64,000 nucleotides of DNA from Aldrovandia affinis (lineage: Eukaryota > Chordata > Actinopteri > Notacanthiformes > Halosauridae). Below, piece by piece: positions 46,347 to 58,600 of the stretch; the stretch's first letter is position 1, and each line of letters begins with the position of its first letter. The notes beneath the pieces were generated by a model. That model had not been told where the DNA came from. It saw nothing but the letters and a program-made list of their open reading frames with translations, and made no database searches. The translations under genes and the position numbers were made by a program. The DNA lies in contig JAINUG010000108.1 in assembly GCA_029706075.1 (NCBI GenBank), positions 2,108,001-2,172,000 on the forward strand. Reading direction: 5' to 3'.

Positions 46347-48554
46347 CTTCGGGGAGGAGGGGGAGGGGGTTAACAAGGGCACTGATGGAGCCAATCAGGG
46401 AGCGGGCTGAATGACACATCTAGCGAATATCTAGTAACGTAAAGGCCTGGATTTAATCTACACTTAACTTTGATTTGATAAATGCAAGTGTAACTGTTTT
46501 CTTCATAAAGGTAGTTTGGTGAGTTAATTTTTATTGCTGAACTTGCCAAACTGGGTTCGTGAAGGGAAAAATGTAAAGTTTGGCAAGTTAATAATAAGCC
46601 AAAGTTGAGGACAAATGTTGACTGAATACAGACCAAAGATCCTTGGTTTCCATTCAGTCAGTCATGATCAATCGTCGTAAATGACCAGCGTTGCAAGGCT
46701 TTCAATGTTTTACTACTCTGTGAATTTGCTAAAGGAAAATGTAGGGAGAAAACTGTTGTACACAAAATAAAAAATAACTTATTCCATCTTGGCATTGAGT
46801 TTTGGCTTCCGGTACTACATCTCTGACTGGACAATATTGTCAACAGTTATGGGTTCAGCCCATTTCCTATTGAAGCCAAACACCGAGTGAATTCAATAGC
46901 TCAGATACTTCAAATAAGACTTGTTAAGAAATCACAAAATGTTAAGAAATCACAGCTGAAAGATTATTGATTCAGTGAGTCACTACCCTGGAGTGATAAA
47001 TACAAAAGAAAGCTTTACTTCAAAGTTCACTTCATGTGAGAAAGAAGCACTCGTCAAATACAAATATACAGTTCAATTGCCCTGTATCATTAATCTCTCC
47101 CACTGACCTACAGCGCTACAACGCATTCCATTGGTCTTTGCATCCAGAAGTCTACTCTCTTTGTTTTTCTACATATATAAACAAAGTTAATAATTCATGA
47201 CAATTTACACTCTGGAAATGTTGCCAATCCTTATCCACTTTAAAAAATGCCCTTAATAGGCAAGCGAAAAACAGAAGAAACTCTTTTCCGATAATCATTT
47301 CAATATTTAATGGGCTGGTGAAAGCGCAGGGGAAAAACAACTGTAACTGTACTGTATATTCCTGCAAATATGTCCTAGGTCTCGTTTCAAGTAATATTTT
47401 GCTTGGTTCACTATCCCTCCTAATTTCCATCATGGTTTCATAACTTTCCAAGGTATGCCGTTTAATGTGCTGTTAGGCTCTCCTGTTGTGCATACATCTA
47501 AAGAATCATCTCCCAGTTCAGTGATGATCCCAGTGGACAGGATTCTATCCAGCACAAAAAGTTGTAAAAAATGCTCATATGACTCTCCTAAGTAGGATAA
47601 CAATTTACATTTTTTTGACAAAAAAAGATTCCCTTATATATTGCACAGTGAAATGCTCCACAGACAAATGTTCATCCATCTGAATGCTGTCACTGATGAT
47701 GCTTTTATCCAAAACCACTAAAACAGTATTATTGCTAGTTGTTTCCTTTGAATGAGGATCTATAAAATCACCATAGATTGATGCATTACTGGCAAACAAT
47801 TAAACAAACAAAGACTTCAATTTTAGCACCTATTAGGAAAAAGTGCAGATTCATCCGAGGGCAAGGCAGCGGCCTTCAGAAAGGCGGGGCGGGGGGGGGG
47901 CGCTGCAGGTCCCTGCTGCCGAGTTAGATTACTGGGCAGAGACGGAACAGCTGTCGCTGGGCTGATGGCGGCAGTGATATTTTGGGTGCATTATCAATCC
48001 ATAATAGCCTCTTTTCTCTGTGTTCCGTGGGTTAAACTCCATCCATCCTCGCAGAGTCTGGCGCACGACCTCATCTGTGAAGACGAGAACCGGGCTCTCT
48101 GGCCTGTGAGGAAACGGGCCTACACTGAGAGACCTCTATGCACACTATTAGCCAAAGCTTTGTTTGTACTCTGTCAGCAGAGGGAATGTGTAGGCCATTT
48201 TGAAAGGCAGCAAATATTTGTAATGGCCCTGTTAGCCCTTATATAAAGCTAGGCCAAAACTATGTCAGTTGGCTGTCCACGCTTTAATACTTAACTAACT
48301 CATGATAGTTCACTTAAATTTGGTCTAAACTGCGGTTAGAAGGTTTGAATGCCGATACATTTCTGTATTAACTCTTTTTGTTCATCTTTTTTTTTATAGC
48401 AAGTTAATGTTTAAATCAATAATAATTTCAAACATTTTTGCAAATGTTATAATTATGTGCAGTGCACAAATGCATGAAACATGGCTATGTCATGATCAAT
48501 ATTATATATATTAATTATATTACCATTTTCATGTACTAACTTTCTATTTACAGA

Positions 48555-48825
48555 ATATTATCTCTATATTTGCTGTTTATTCCCATTTCTTCTCCCAATT
48601 TAGTATCCAAGTATACCCTCAATTATGACCCTTTTTCATGTCAATTATCCCCTCAATCGTATGAGAACTCCTGAGACCGGTAGTGAACACTGCACCGCTT
48701 CCTCCGCGCCGGCACCCGCCTCAGCCGAAGCCTGTCACCATAAAACAGGATCACTCATATACTGTATGCAGCGAGCTCATATCGGCTTTTATCCCCCCCT
48801 TCCACTACACCATCCGCGAGGCCCA
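48555..48825 (-). mobile_element. tRNA-headed SINE, family A, 5'-truncated
   Basis: On the minus strand it has the tail with aaattgggagaagaaatggg and the body with atgcagcgagctc-type and aggctt segments seen in the copy at 26305, but the tRNA-like head is missing. It ends near 48825 in the middle of the body. Confidence 0.75.
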
Positions 48826-49657
48826 AAAGAAAAGGTATCTTAAAATAAGGTTACTGGATTTCTATCTTACACCAAGTGTTTAATTTGACACCAAAACTGT
48901 GTTATACTTGGGGTATTTTTACCTAGCACACCCACCAACCTGAGCCTAAACACATGATTATGCTCTCCCTACCACCTAAGAGTTTGCTCTTGTTTAGCTT
49001 TTTCTTTTATTTCCCTGCAGAATACATTTTTAAAAATGATTATCACTAGGAACAGGCGTCTCATAAGCCTGTCACGGAGCTAAGAGTTCAGGTTATGTTT
49101 GGGAATTATACACTGTACTGTCAATACAGTCTCAAGTCTACAAGACACGCTGGCAATAGACAAAATGAATGCAAGTATGCTCATATTGGCTTCCTCGCTG
49201 TATTCTGGCAGAATGAACTTGATCTGCTACTGCCTGTTTAGTAGTCTGCAGCTTGTGCAGAAACAGTTTCCCAACAGTAATTATTCATCTGTTTATGTTT
49301 CACGCATAACACCCTGACCCCTGCAATCTGGAAAGGCTGATTGCTATTCAAGCCTATCGCAGCCCCCTTAGACTGACTCAGTCGTGACCGCCAACCAAAC
49401 TCACCAGGACCATCCTGGCAGCACCATCCACACTGCTCCCCCATCCCCAGGAGTGCCAGCCAATCAGGAGACGGTCTCAGGCCCTGACAGCCAATCAGTT
49501 CTCAGACCTCTCTTTCTCTATTGAATTTCAATTTGAAATACTTTATTTGAATGACATATTTTAAAATACACGCAGCCAATACTTATATAGTTAATTGGAC
49601 AGCAAGAGAACAATTGTACTGTTATAATAAAAATACAGATAAATAAATAATAGTATA

Positions 49658-49686
49658 AATAATAACACAGACAGACAGACAGACAT
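49658..49686. repeat. (ACAG)n microsatellite
   Basis: acagacagacagacagac-type run followed by ataaataaac. Confidence 0.9.
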
Positions 49687-49725
49687 AAATAAACACAGAC
49701 ATACATGGATAGATTTTGGTTACAT

Positions 49726-49850
49726 TTACATTTTACATTTTAGGCATTATCCAGAGCGACTTACAAGATGTGCATTAAATATCTAGTTACAAGTAAAAAT
49801 AAAATGAATAAAATCTGTAACAATAACAGGGTTTAGGGGTCGTTATTTTC
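49726..49850 (-). mobile_element. L2-type LINE/SINE 3' tail fragment
   Basis: On the minus strand cttgtaagtcgctctggata is followed by atgcctaaaatgtaaaatgt. The hairpin is broken because agagcgtctgcta is deleted. Too short to tell LINE from SINE. Confidence 0.65.
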
Positions 49851-50051
49851 TCTCAGGTAGTGGCAGGCAGCAAATATATTTTACTGCAAAATTCACACAG
49901 CACCTTCCCACTCCCTGGAGGATTTGCATGCGTTTCGAGCAGGGTGGGTTGGTAAGTTTAGATACTGTGTGGTGTTTTGAATTTGGGAAATAAATCTCCA
50001 TCTCCCTCTATATATTGCTGTCCCTCTTTCCCTCTCAAGAATGAAAGTTGC

Positions 50052-50401
50052 GGGGCCTCCCGCGTGGTCTAGTGGTTACAACGTCCGATGCTGGCCATGG
50101 CAACCTGGGTCCGAATCCCCAGCCGCACCAGAGTCTCTGGTCAGGAGTGCCACCGGGGGCGGCAATTGGCTGTCCACCCCAGGGAGGGGGTTAGGAAGCC
50201 GACAAGACGTTCACTGCACACAGGAGTGGCTCTGGGGTGCTGGAGTTACGGTCGGCGGCTTGGCGAGTGCCGTCTCGGAGGAGATGTTACTTTGCCTTCA
50301 TCTATCTTGAACTATGAGGGAGGGTTTGACCTGAAAATAGCGGGTGTAATTGGCTACCAAACTGGGAGAAAAATTGGATAAAATCTGAAACAAAATAAAA
50401 A
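50052..50401 (+). mobile_element. tRNA-headed SINE, family A copy 3
   Basis: Box A is tggtctagtgg. Box B has decayed to ggtccgaatcc. The tail has gtgtaattggctaccaaact and gggagaaaaattgga. A 15-bp target duplication, aagaatgaaagttgc, flanks it exactly (50037-50051 and 50402-50416), so both ends are certain and the insertion is relatively young. Confidence 0.92.
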
Positions 50402-53400
50402 AAGAATGAAAGTTGCAAAAAATATGCCTACATATAAAAAAAATGCAAGCCAAAAAAGGAGAAAAAGGCCAGCGTTCAATCTAAGGTGTCAAACCTATCA
50501 AATGGGGGTGATGAGTCCTTAAACAAAGAATTCAAGCCAGTATGATGGCACACAGCTAGGCACCTGCCACAACATGACTCGCTTCATAACAAAATCAAAT
50601 AGGTTCCTTGGCACCATTTAATCACAGTACTACATTTAGAAGTCATAATATCTGCCTCATCGTCAATCAATGAGACACACTCACTGATAATTTGCAGGAG
50701 AGGATATACGATTAACATATTGTCCAGCACAATAGGGCTCTTTGTAAATTGGGCCAGATTAGCTTTGAGCCATGGTAACAGTGATAGCGTAGCTAAAATC
50801 ATATTTCTGTTCTCCCTGTCTCCGTGCGAGACTAAAATGGGGGACGATCATGTCTCATTACCTTAAAGCAGCTGACTTGCAGAGATAATTCTAAATTGCA
50901 GCCATTCAGAATTCTGAGCCGGCAATGAACTGATCTCCAAGGTATATACGCTTACAATTTTCCTTTCTTGAGTTGCACTTTATATTGGCAGAGCTATAAA
51001 CTTTGAGTCTGTCTTGTTCCAGTATTGCGTATGCGCTGGGGGTGGAGTGGTAACTTCATATCTGGGCAGCATAAATCAAATCTAGAGCCCAGGCCCCATA
51101 CTGTTCCCCCAAAAAATTGATGGTGATTTGCAACCACTGAATATGCATTAAGTGTGGTAATGGATTTTAATGAAGTTGAGAGGTAGCACTAATTAGAGTA
51201 ATCATATGCACAGTATCCACTAAATTGCAAGGTGCGCCTTAATCATTGAGGTAATTCGATAGGCAACGAGGTGGGCTGCATAAACTCAGGTCTGTCTCCT
51301 ATATGAAAATTAATCTGCCTACAAACTAGTGTCTCACTTTACTTATGGAAACCACCATTGCACTTTATTTTTACAATGTATCAATGTGAATCATTCTTAA
51401 AAGCCTGACTTTGAGCTACTTGCTGTGAGTGCTGCATTAAATGTCTTTATCACACAGTGGAGATTCCCAGGCGGAAAGGAGGTATGTTGATGGCTCGCAG
51501 CATTTAATCGTGTGAATACTCTTCTAATGTACTGTGTACGTGTTACTCAAGAGGAATTTGTGTGTGTGTGTGAGTGTCAGTGTGAGTGTGCGAGTGGGGT
51601 GCAAAATGAAAAGAATGGATGGATGTTTGACCGCTTCATTAACGTGCTGCATATTTGCCTCAACAAACAGTGTCATTTCCTCTGCAGCGTTTGTTCACTG
51701 GTCTTTGTCCAATCTGAGGGGCATTCCTGGGATTGACCATGCACAGTGCAGCAGCATTAGGGTCAAAGGTGTTACATAAACAGTTGTAAGTACAAACCGA
51801 ATGAGTTCTCAGGGTATATGACCAACAACTGACAGCCAAGGTTAGAGGAAGAGATGTCCTAAATTATTCTAATCGGGTAAACTCAGAGCCCGGAGAATGC
51901 GTTCGCCTTCAACACGATGCCCGCTACAAATCATGCGCGAATCCATTTCAATGGCTGCTCCTCCCCTCTCGACTGTTTGAAATGGAGTATACTGGAAAAA
52001 CTTGCCAAAGGATTGCTGATTCCTATTACTGAAATGCAATGATGAATTATGAAGCCTTAAATTACATTTCAGTAATGTCAGCAGATTCATAGGACATCGG
52101 ACAATAAAGCGATAGGGTAAAATGAACAGGCGAGAATACAGTACTAGCCTCACAGCAGAGTTTGGGAGCCCATGAAAAATGTCTCCTGGTATATTTATGA
52201 AAAGCAGTCAAAAGAGCAGAGGAAATATTCCAACCTCCGAGATGATCATTTCTACTTATAGCAGAAACAGCTCCCTGTGAAATGCGCATTAGATTATAAC
52301 AGTTTGCTTATAAATTATGAGGCTTTAACAGGCTCAGCCTGTGTCTGCATGAGTTCACAAGCACTGATGCCAGGCAACATCTCAAACTTCCTTCTCTGCA
52401 TGAAATGAGGGACAGTACGTGCCTGGGATTTGTGATATTAATCAAATGTCAACATTTTGAAAAAATACCAAGAGTCCACTTGCCTTGCCATGGCTGCATA
52501 CATACATTTTTATAGAAAACCTGATGAATTAACGTGCATGGTGGCCACTGCTACCTCGAAATAACCTAGCAAGGTTATATTTCAGCACTCTGAACTACAA
52601 AATGGACTGAGAGTCCATTAGCAAGGTGCCCAGTTGACCCTCCATTCCCTTTGGCTGTTTGCTGCTGTACACAGATACACAGCCAAGAAATCGCCATGGC
52701 AACTTTCAACACGGCAGCTGTGACAGCCAATCACAAGAAAAGGGCTTGGCCATGTGATCAATGCTAGATGCATGAAAAGAGGGAATCTCATAAAATACAG
52801 GTCAAACAGCAACATTAGACATTTTTAGGTCACTGAAAAAGCTCTATATAGATCAATTACTAGACGGGGGAAAAAAAACATTAAAGTGCACTTAAAGAAG
52901 CACAAACACTTAAGGAAATTGTATAGTCATCTCCCCACGGATTTGTAGGCATCCCTTTTGTAAGCTGTGGTGCTGTGGCTGTGGTGTAGGTGATGTGCGA
53001 TTTGTGGCCCCCGACGGATATGCACTGATCCCCGGAGAGGGAGAAAGTGCAGCCGTTTATGGAGGAGGTGGGGGGGGGTAAGGGGGTATAAACCGAGGGA
53101 GAATCAATCCCGCTATGCTTGGTCAGCGCGGTCACAGCCACCCACGGGGCCATCAAATCGCCGCTCGGATCTCGAGGCTGTCACAGAACAACGGGCGCAT
53201 GTCACACCGAGGCTCCTTAACCGGACAGAACCGGTATCACTGCAGAGTCCTGCTGCGTGTGTTCCTGCCGATACCATCACAAAGCCTGCTGTTCTTTATC
53301 AATTCTTGTCTGATCTCTCACACCAAACATTCAAACATTTGCAAAATCCAGTGTCTGGATGGACTTTTCAATATTCTTCAATGTATTGTTTTCCCCCCTT

Positions 53401-54175
53401 CATCTTGATTTCATCTTGAGGATCTCATGTTAGATTCTGAGTTTGTGTTTTCAGCTTTCAGCTTTTATATGCAAAAATCCTTGTGTCAATCAAAGGTCAT
53501 TGGGTGAAATCACAGAAAAATATTTCTCACACGCCACTGCCTTGTATCAAGTGATAATAGTGCACACAAAGGAGGCAGCTACTGCAGCTTGAAAAATCAA
53601 TTCTGCTATGACACTCCACCCCTGGCCCCAGGGGAACAGACAAAGTTACACTTCTGTAAAAGAGCGAGGACTGTTTCTGTGGCAAGGATTTCCACCAAAC
53701 CCATCCCGACGAGCAGGCTCAAAGTAAAAAAAACAATGAAATGTCAGATTGAGATATCTTAGGCACCAGTACCCTGCAGTTTGATTTCCTGTGCTTAAAA
53801 TTAGCCCCTGGATAAAAGATGCGTATCATCACTCTGTGGCAGTTCACAAGTAAGAAAGGACAGGAAAGTGATTTATTCTTCCAAGACTGAATGGTAAGTA
53901 GGTCACTCATTCACTGGTGAGCCTTAATCAGTGCAAAGAAAGACATTTTTTGGCACACATGCATCCATCCAATTCTCACCTATGTCTCTAATGATTCAGA
54001 ACTATATCACAAAGAGTGTGAGTGTGGATGGGTATTTTATCACCTGTCTGTGAGAGGTCCCACAGTAGATTAGTGCATTTTCAAACAAGAGCTTCATCAT
54101 GAAGACCAAAGAACATTCAAAGCAAATCCAAGAAAAGGTTTTTCAAAAGCACTAATCAGGGGAAAGATATAATAA

Positions 54176-54230
54176 TATACGCCATTTAGCAGACGCTTTT
54201 ATCCAAAGCGACTTACAGTAGTGAATGCAT
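54176..54230 (-). mobile_element. L2-type tail hairpin fragment
   Basis: On the minus strand ctgtaagtcgctttggataa is followed by aagcgtctgctaaatggc. The stem is cgcttt/aaagcg, a paired variant of the cgctct/agagcg stem in the other copies. Confidence 0.65.
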
Positions 54231-54269
54231 ACATTTTCAGTATATGTATATATATGTATATTTCAGTAT

Positions 54270-54723
54270 ATAAGACTTCAAAGACTTTGAATATCCACTG
54301 TTAAGTCCATCATAAAAGACATGGAGAGAATATGGCACAACTGTGAATTGGCCTAGAACAGACCGTCCTCCAAAACTGAGCATCCATGTGGGAAGGACAC
54401 TTGTTTGGCCCAAGAGGCCTATGGAAATGGGAGAAACTGTCCATGGGTGGCAAAAAGAAAAACTCACATGAAACCTCACCTAGAGTTTGCCAGAAGGTAT
54501 ATGGGAGAATCTCAAACCAAGTGGAGGAAGATTCTATGGTCTGATGAGACCAAGATTTAACATTTTGGCATTATGTTAGGCACTATGTATGGCGCAAGCC
54601 TAGTACTGCGCATCATCCCATAAACAATATCCCTACCGTGAAACATGGTGGTGGGAACCTAATGCTATGGGGATGCTTCTCTGCTTCAGGGATGGGAACA
54701 CTTGTCAAAATAGAGGGCAAAAT
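54270..54723 (+). mobile_element. Tc1-like transposon, 5' part (split by a SINE)
   Basis: Decayed transposase sequence includes gagtttgccagaaggtatat, then attctatggtctgatgagac and catggtggtgggaacctaat, which read in part as WSDET and [20 protein letters not shown]. These are Tc1 DDE-domain landmarks. Stops and frame changes make it inactive. The 5' end is not sharply defined. Confidence 0.8.
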
Positions 54724-55108
54724 TTGGTCTAAGTCTAGTGATTATAACGTTCAACGCTGGCCACTGCGACTGGGGTTCGATTCCACCGGCCACGTCAAAG
54801 TCGGCTTTGGCCGGGGTGCCACTAGGGGGTGGCAATTGGCTGTCCACCCCTGGGAGGGGGGGGGAGGGAAGCGGACATGAGTTTGCAGAGTATAGGAGTG
54901 GCTGTGGAGTACAGTAGACGGCCTAACGAGTGCCGTCACGGAGGAGATGATACTTCGCCTTTGTCACTGCCGGTCACAGGGCTACGGCAGCGAACTCACA
55001 ATACGAGGGGGGGATTGACATGAATTGACATACTAAATTAGGAGAAAATGAGATAAAGCCAGAAACTAATACATTTAAAAAATATTTTTTTAAATGTTTA
55101 AAAAATAC
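54724..55108 (+). mobile_element. tRNA-headed SINE, family A copy inserted in the Tc1-like element
   Basis: It has a decayed box A (aagtctagtga), a perfect box B (ggttcgattcc, 54774-54784), the body with gtgccactagggggtggcaa, and an A/T-rich end. The 10-bp target duplication agggcaaaat is present at 54714-54723 and 55109-55118, inside the transposase sequence. Confidence 0.92.
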
Positions 55109-55118
55109 AGGGCAAAAT

Positions 55119-55676
55119 GGATGGCGCAAGATATAGACACATCTATATCTGCTGCAGTCTGCAAGATTCCAGTAGGACAACGACGCAAAGCGCACAGCAA
55201 AAGCCACAATGTCCTGGAGTGGCCCAGTCAAAGCCCATACCTCAATCCCATTGAGAATCTGTGGAAAGATTTTAAAATTGCTGTTCACCACTGGTCCCCA
55301 TCCAACCTGATGGAGCATGAGCAATTTTGTAAAGGAAAATGAACGAAAATATCCAGATGTGCAAAGCTGGTTGAGACTTCCTCAAATAGATTCACAGCTG
55401 TAATTGCAGCTAAAGGTGCTTCTACCAAGTATTAAGTCAAGGGGGAGTGAATACTTATGTCATCAATTATTGTCTTTTTTTTTTTTGCAATTAATTAAGA
55501 AAATGCTTGAGTAGTTGTTCTTATTTGACATTATAGTATTAGAGTATGTTGTGTTGATCAGTGGCAAGAAATCCCAATTAAATACATTTTGATCCTATGA
55601 AGTAAGAAAGTAAAATGTGAAAAATGCCAAAGGGGATGAATACTTTTTATACCCACTGTAATTGCAAGAACCGTGG
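55119..55676 (+). mobile_element. Tc1-like transposon, 3' part
   Basis: The sequence resumes with GKMDGA-type codons and continues to VLEWPSQSPYLNPIENLWKD, where the Asp of the usual SPDLNPIENLW is Tyr but the catalytic Glu is kept. The right end, ggggatgaatactttttata and cccactgta, is a typical Tc1 inverted-repeat end for fish. Confidence 0.82.
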
Positions 55677-58600
55677 CATGGGATGCAGGCTGTGTTAATT
55701 AAATATCAACTCTATCCTTGAGCGGTATAGAAAATCTAAAGGATATACTCATTTGAAAAGGCTGATTTGGGGGGAGTAAAAAAAAAGAAAAGAAAAAAAA
55801 GCATTTTCTCATGTTCAGTGCATGTTCATGTTCAATCCACTGCTACTGCGTGGTGCCTTCCATGGTCCATGGCAGGGGTGACAGGCTGGTGGGGTGATAG
55901 AAGTATAGGGGTTTGGGGAGGGCAGGTGGTGGAATTTGGGGCTCCTCAGCTTCTGAGTTCCCTTATAGCTATTCTCAGTCTTATCAGTACTGATTACTCC
56001 AGTATCCATTTGACTCTCTCAGAAACTGAACCCAGTCCAGCCGACAGCTGCAAATCCAGGGATTAAACAGTCCAACAACCGTGCATTCACAGGGAACCAG
56101 ATTACAGTGCTAATTGGGCCAATTTAAAGCAAAACCAAAGTGTGGTAGAACCTGTATCAGTATCGGTAAACAAGCTCCCTGTTTTAATTTCAGACCCACG
56201 AGTGGTCTGACCCCTGAGGACTAAGTGTACAAAACAAACCCAAAGGTTTAAATTCTCTGCATTCCGGTCCGGTGATTGAACAGGGGGTTAGGCAGGGTCA
56301 AGGCTTGGCGATGTGGGCAGAGGAGAAAGTGTGGATGCGCACAGAGCTTTGGAAAGGAGCCGCTGGAGGAAGTGTGAAACAAGTCAAAATGATCAATGCT
56401 GTACCACAGGGGAGGCGCGAGGGGGAGGCGCACAGGAGTCGTGTCCTTTGCCGAGTGAGCCTGGAGACTGAGCCTCAAGACTTCAAATCACTGTTAGAAA
56501 GATTTCTGACTCGCTTTCAAACTCACCACCGAACAATGGAGCACACACTGAATGTCACCTAACAACTCGGGCAACGAAGCAGTCCATTCAAACCTGTTTG
56601 AATTGATCTTTTGAGGCTTCCGGTCAGTGTCGGAGCCCAACGGAGAGCTGTGGGTTATCGGCCGGCAACACAACTGGGTCAGTCGCACGCTCGTTTAGGT
56701 CCGACCTTCATGCAAGGTTTTTAGCGGCATACTGACTTTTTAGCACCGTGCTTTGTTCCGTCTTTCAAAAGAGAACATTCTTTAGCGAATTAAACACGAT
56801 GGTGAACACACTTTATTGAATAAAATCTCACACAGCATTTGGTAAATGCATATTTTCACTGACCTCCTTGACGTCAGCACACACTTATATAACATCTCAT
56901 GTATAAGGTAGAGCCAAAGGGACTAATATGCTTGGGTCTTCTTCGGTACATAGCCGATCAGATAACATCTCAGTCATTCGACGCCTGTCACTTCAAGACA
57001 CGGAATGATTAAATTGCCAAATCTGTGAAAGAAGATTTTTTTTATATTACTTTGGAGTGTCAGAAAAAACAAGAGGCCTTCTGTTGGAAAAAAATGACAG
57101 AGGGATTGCAAAGGCACAGACACATGACGCACACACACACACAAAGGACAAACATTTGCTATGGTGTCCCGGAGGCTCAAAACACGTCTGAGTGAAAGGA
57201 TGTTGAAGGTCAGGTCCACTTTGGTCATTTCAGGTGCAGCTCTCAACCTTTTTAAAATCCAGAGCCTTAACTCTTCAAGCCTCCAAGGGCCAGCCTGGCA
57301 AGACTGTTCCTCTCTTGCATTATGAAATTGCAGTTTCCCGGAGGCGAAGAGAAGTTTGTGACAGAATTAACCTTTTGGAGTGTTAACTTGATGAGTAAAC
57401 GAAATTAGTCATGTCATCAAGTTTCTGTGCAAGACGAACGGCTTGATTGTTGCCTCTGTCACAATGTGACACGACGTGAAATTGCTTAAGAGTTGAACTG
57501 GAAAATTGAACATTTATTGTCACAAATGATCTCATTAAAGCAGAACAATAGGCTTTCAGTTTGAATGAAATGTATATTTGTTATCATTTTTAATCATCAT
57601 CTCCAATGTTAAACATTGAGCAACATGATGAGATGATAGTACAGCCCTGACACAATGATAGGAAACTACTGTATGTTGTCTATATTCTTCAGTATAGACC
57701 AACAAGAGAGCTGGAGGTCTGATGAGTTTGTACCCTATATACAGTAAGACTCTGCGCTGTAGTCCCTTGCGGCGGTTCGCAACCTGTGGGACGGGATTTA
57801 TGCCGCGTTCAGATAAGCATCTCACGATGGCGAGATTAAACCAGGTGTCATTATTTTCAATGAGACTAGGATGACAAAGTCCACCGAGACCGACAAAAAA
57901 AACCTGCCTGCTACCGCGGGAGATGCGGAGAGTTCAAATATTTAAAATGTTGTGGTATGTCCTCGTGGTGTAGAAGGGTCAGAAGGACAGATTTCCCACC
58001 AGCAATGAGGTTGCCTGGCAATGGATGTAAAAATGTTACAGTCATACCGTCTGGTCAGAGTTGCTGCATCTGAACGCAGCATTACTGGTGGGTCGTGGGT
58101 TGAGGTTGAGCTTGGTCGAGACATAAAAATAGGTTAATGTACATGACGCACTTTCCATTTGATATTCACACCAGTCATGTGAAACACTGCCACTGTTACA
58201 TGCACTGCACCAGTTATAGCGTATGCTGTTGTTTTGACATGCTAAAAGCATTAATAGAAAATGTATTCACCCATTTAGTGGATTGTGGGACTCAAAAGTT
58301 TAGGAACCACTCCTTTATGGTGTAAGGCCTGAGCTGTGACACTGTAACCTCTCTGTAGTACACATTTGGAGTCCTGGGAAAATGCACATGCTTCACCGCC
58401 AAATGAACCCTTTTCCCGCTTCTGAGAATTGGCCTCACCATGTGGAAAACAGGTGACCATCAAAGAGCGTGTTCCTTGTGCGACTCGCATTTCATCTCAC
58501 GCTGGGCCTCCAGCAGTGAACTGGCGTAGGGACACCACTTTTATCACACCCCCTATTAACCAGGTCACCTTCACCAGATTATCTACTGCAACTTCAGTAA

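Noticed and set aside
45447-46373. A 308-codon open frame on the plus strand, opposite exon 2, and a 318-codon frame on the minus strand in another frame
   Set aside because: Both are by-products of extreme G/C third positions in the coiled-coil exon. Their products are leucine- or glycine/alanine-rich with no family resemblance.
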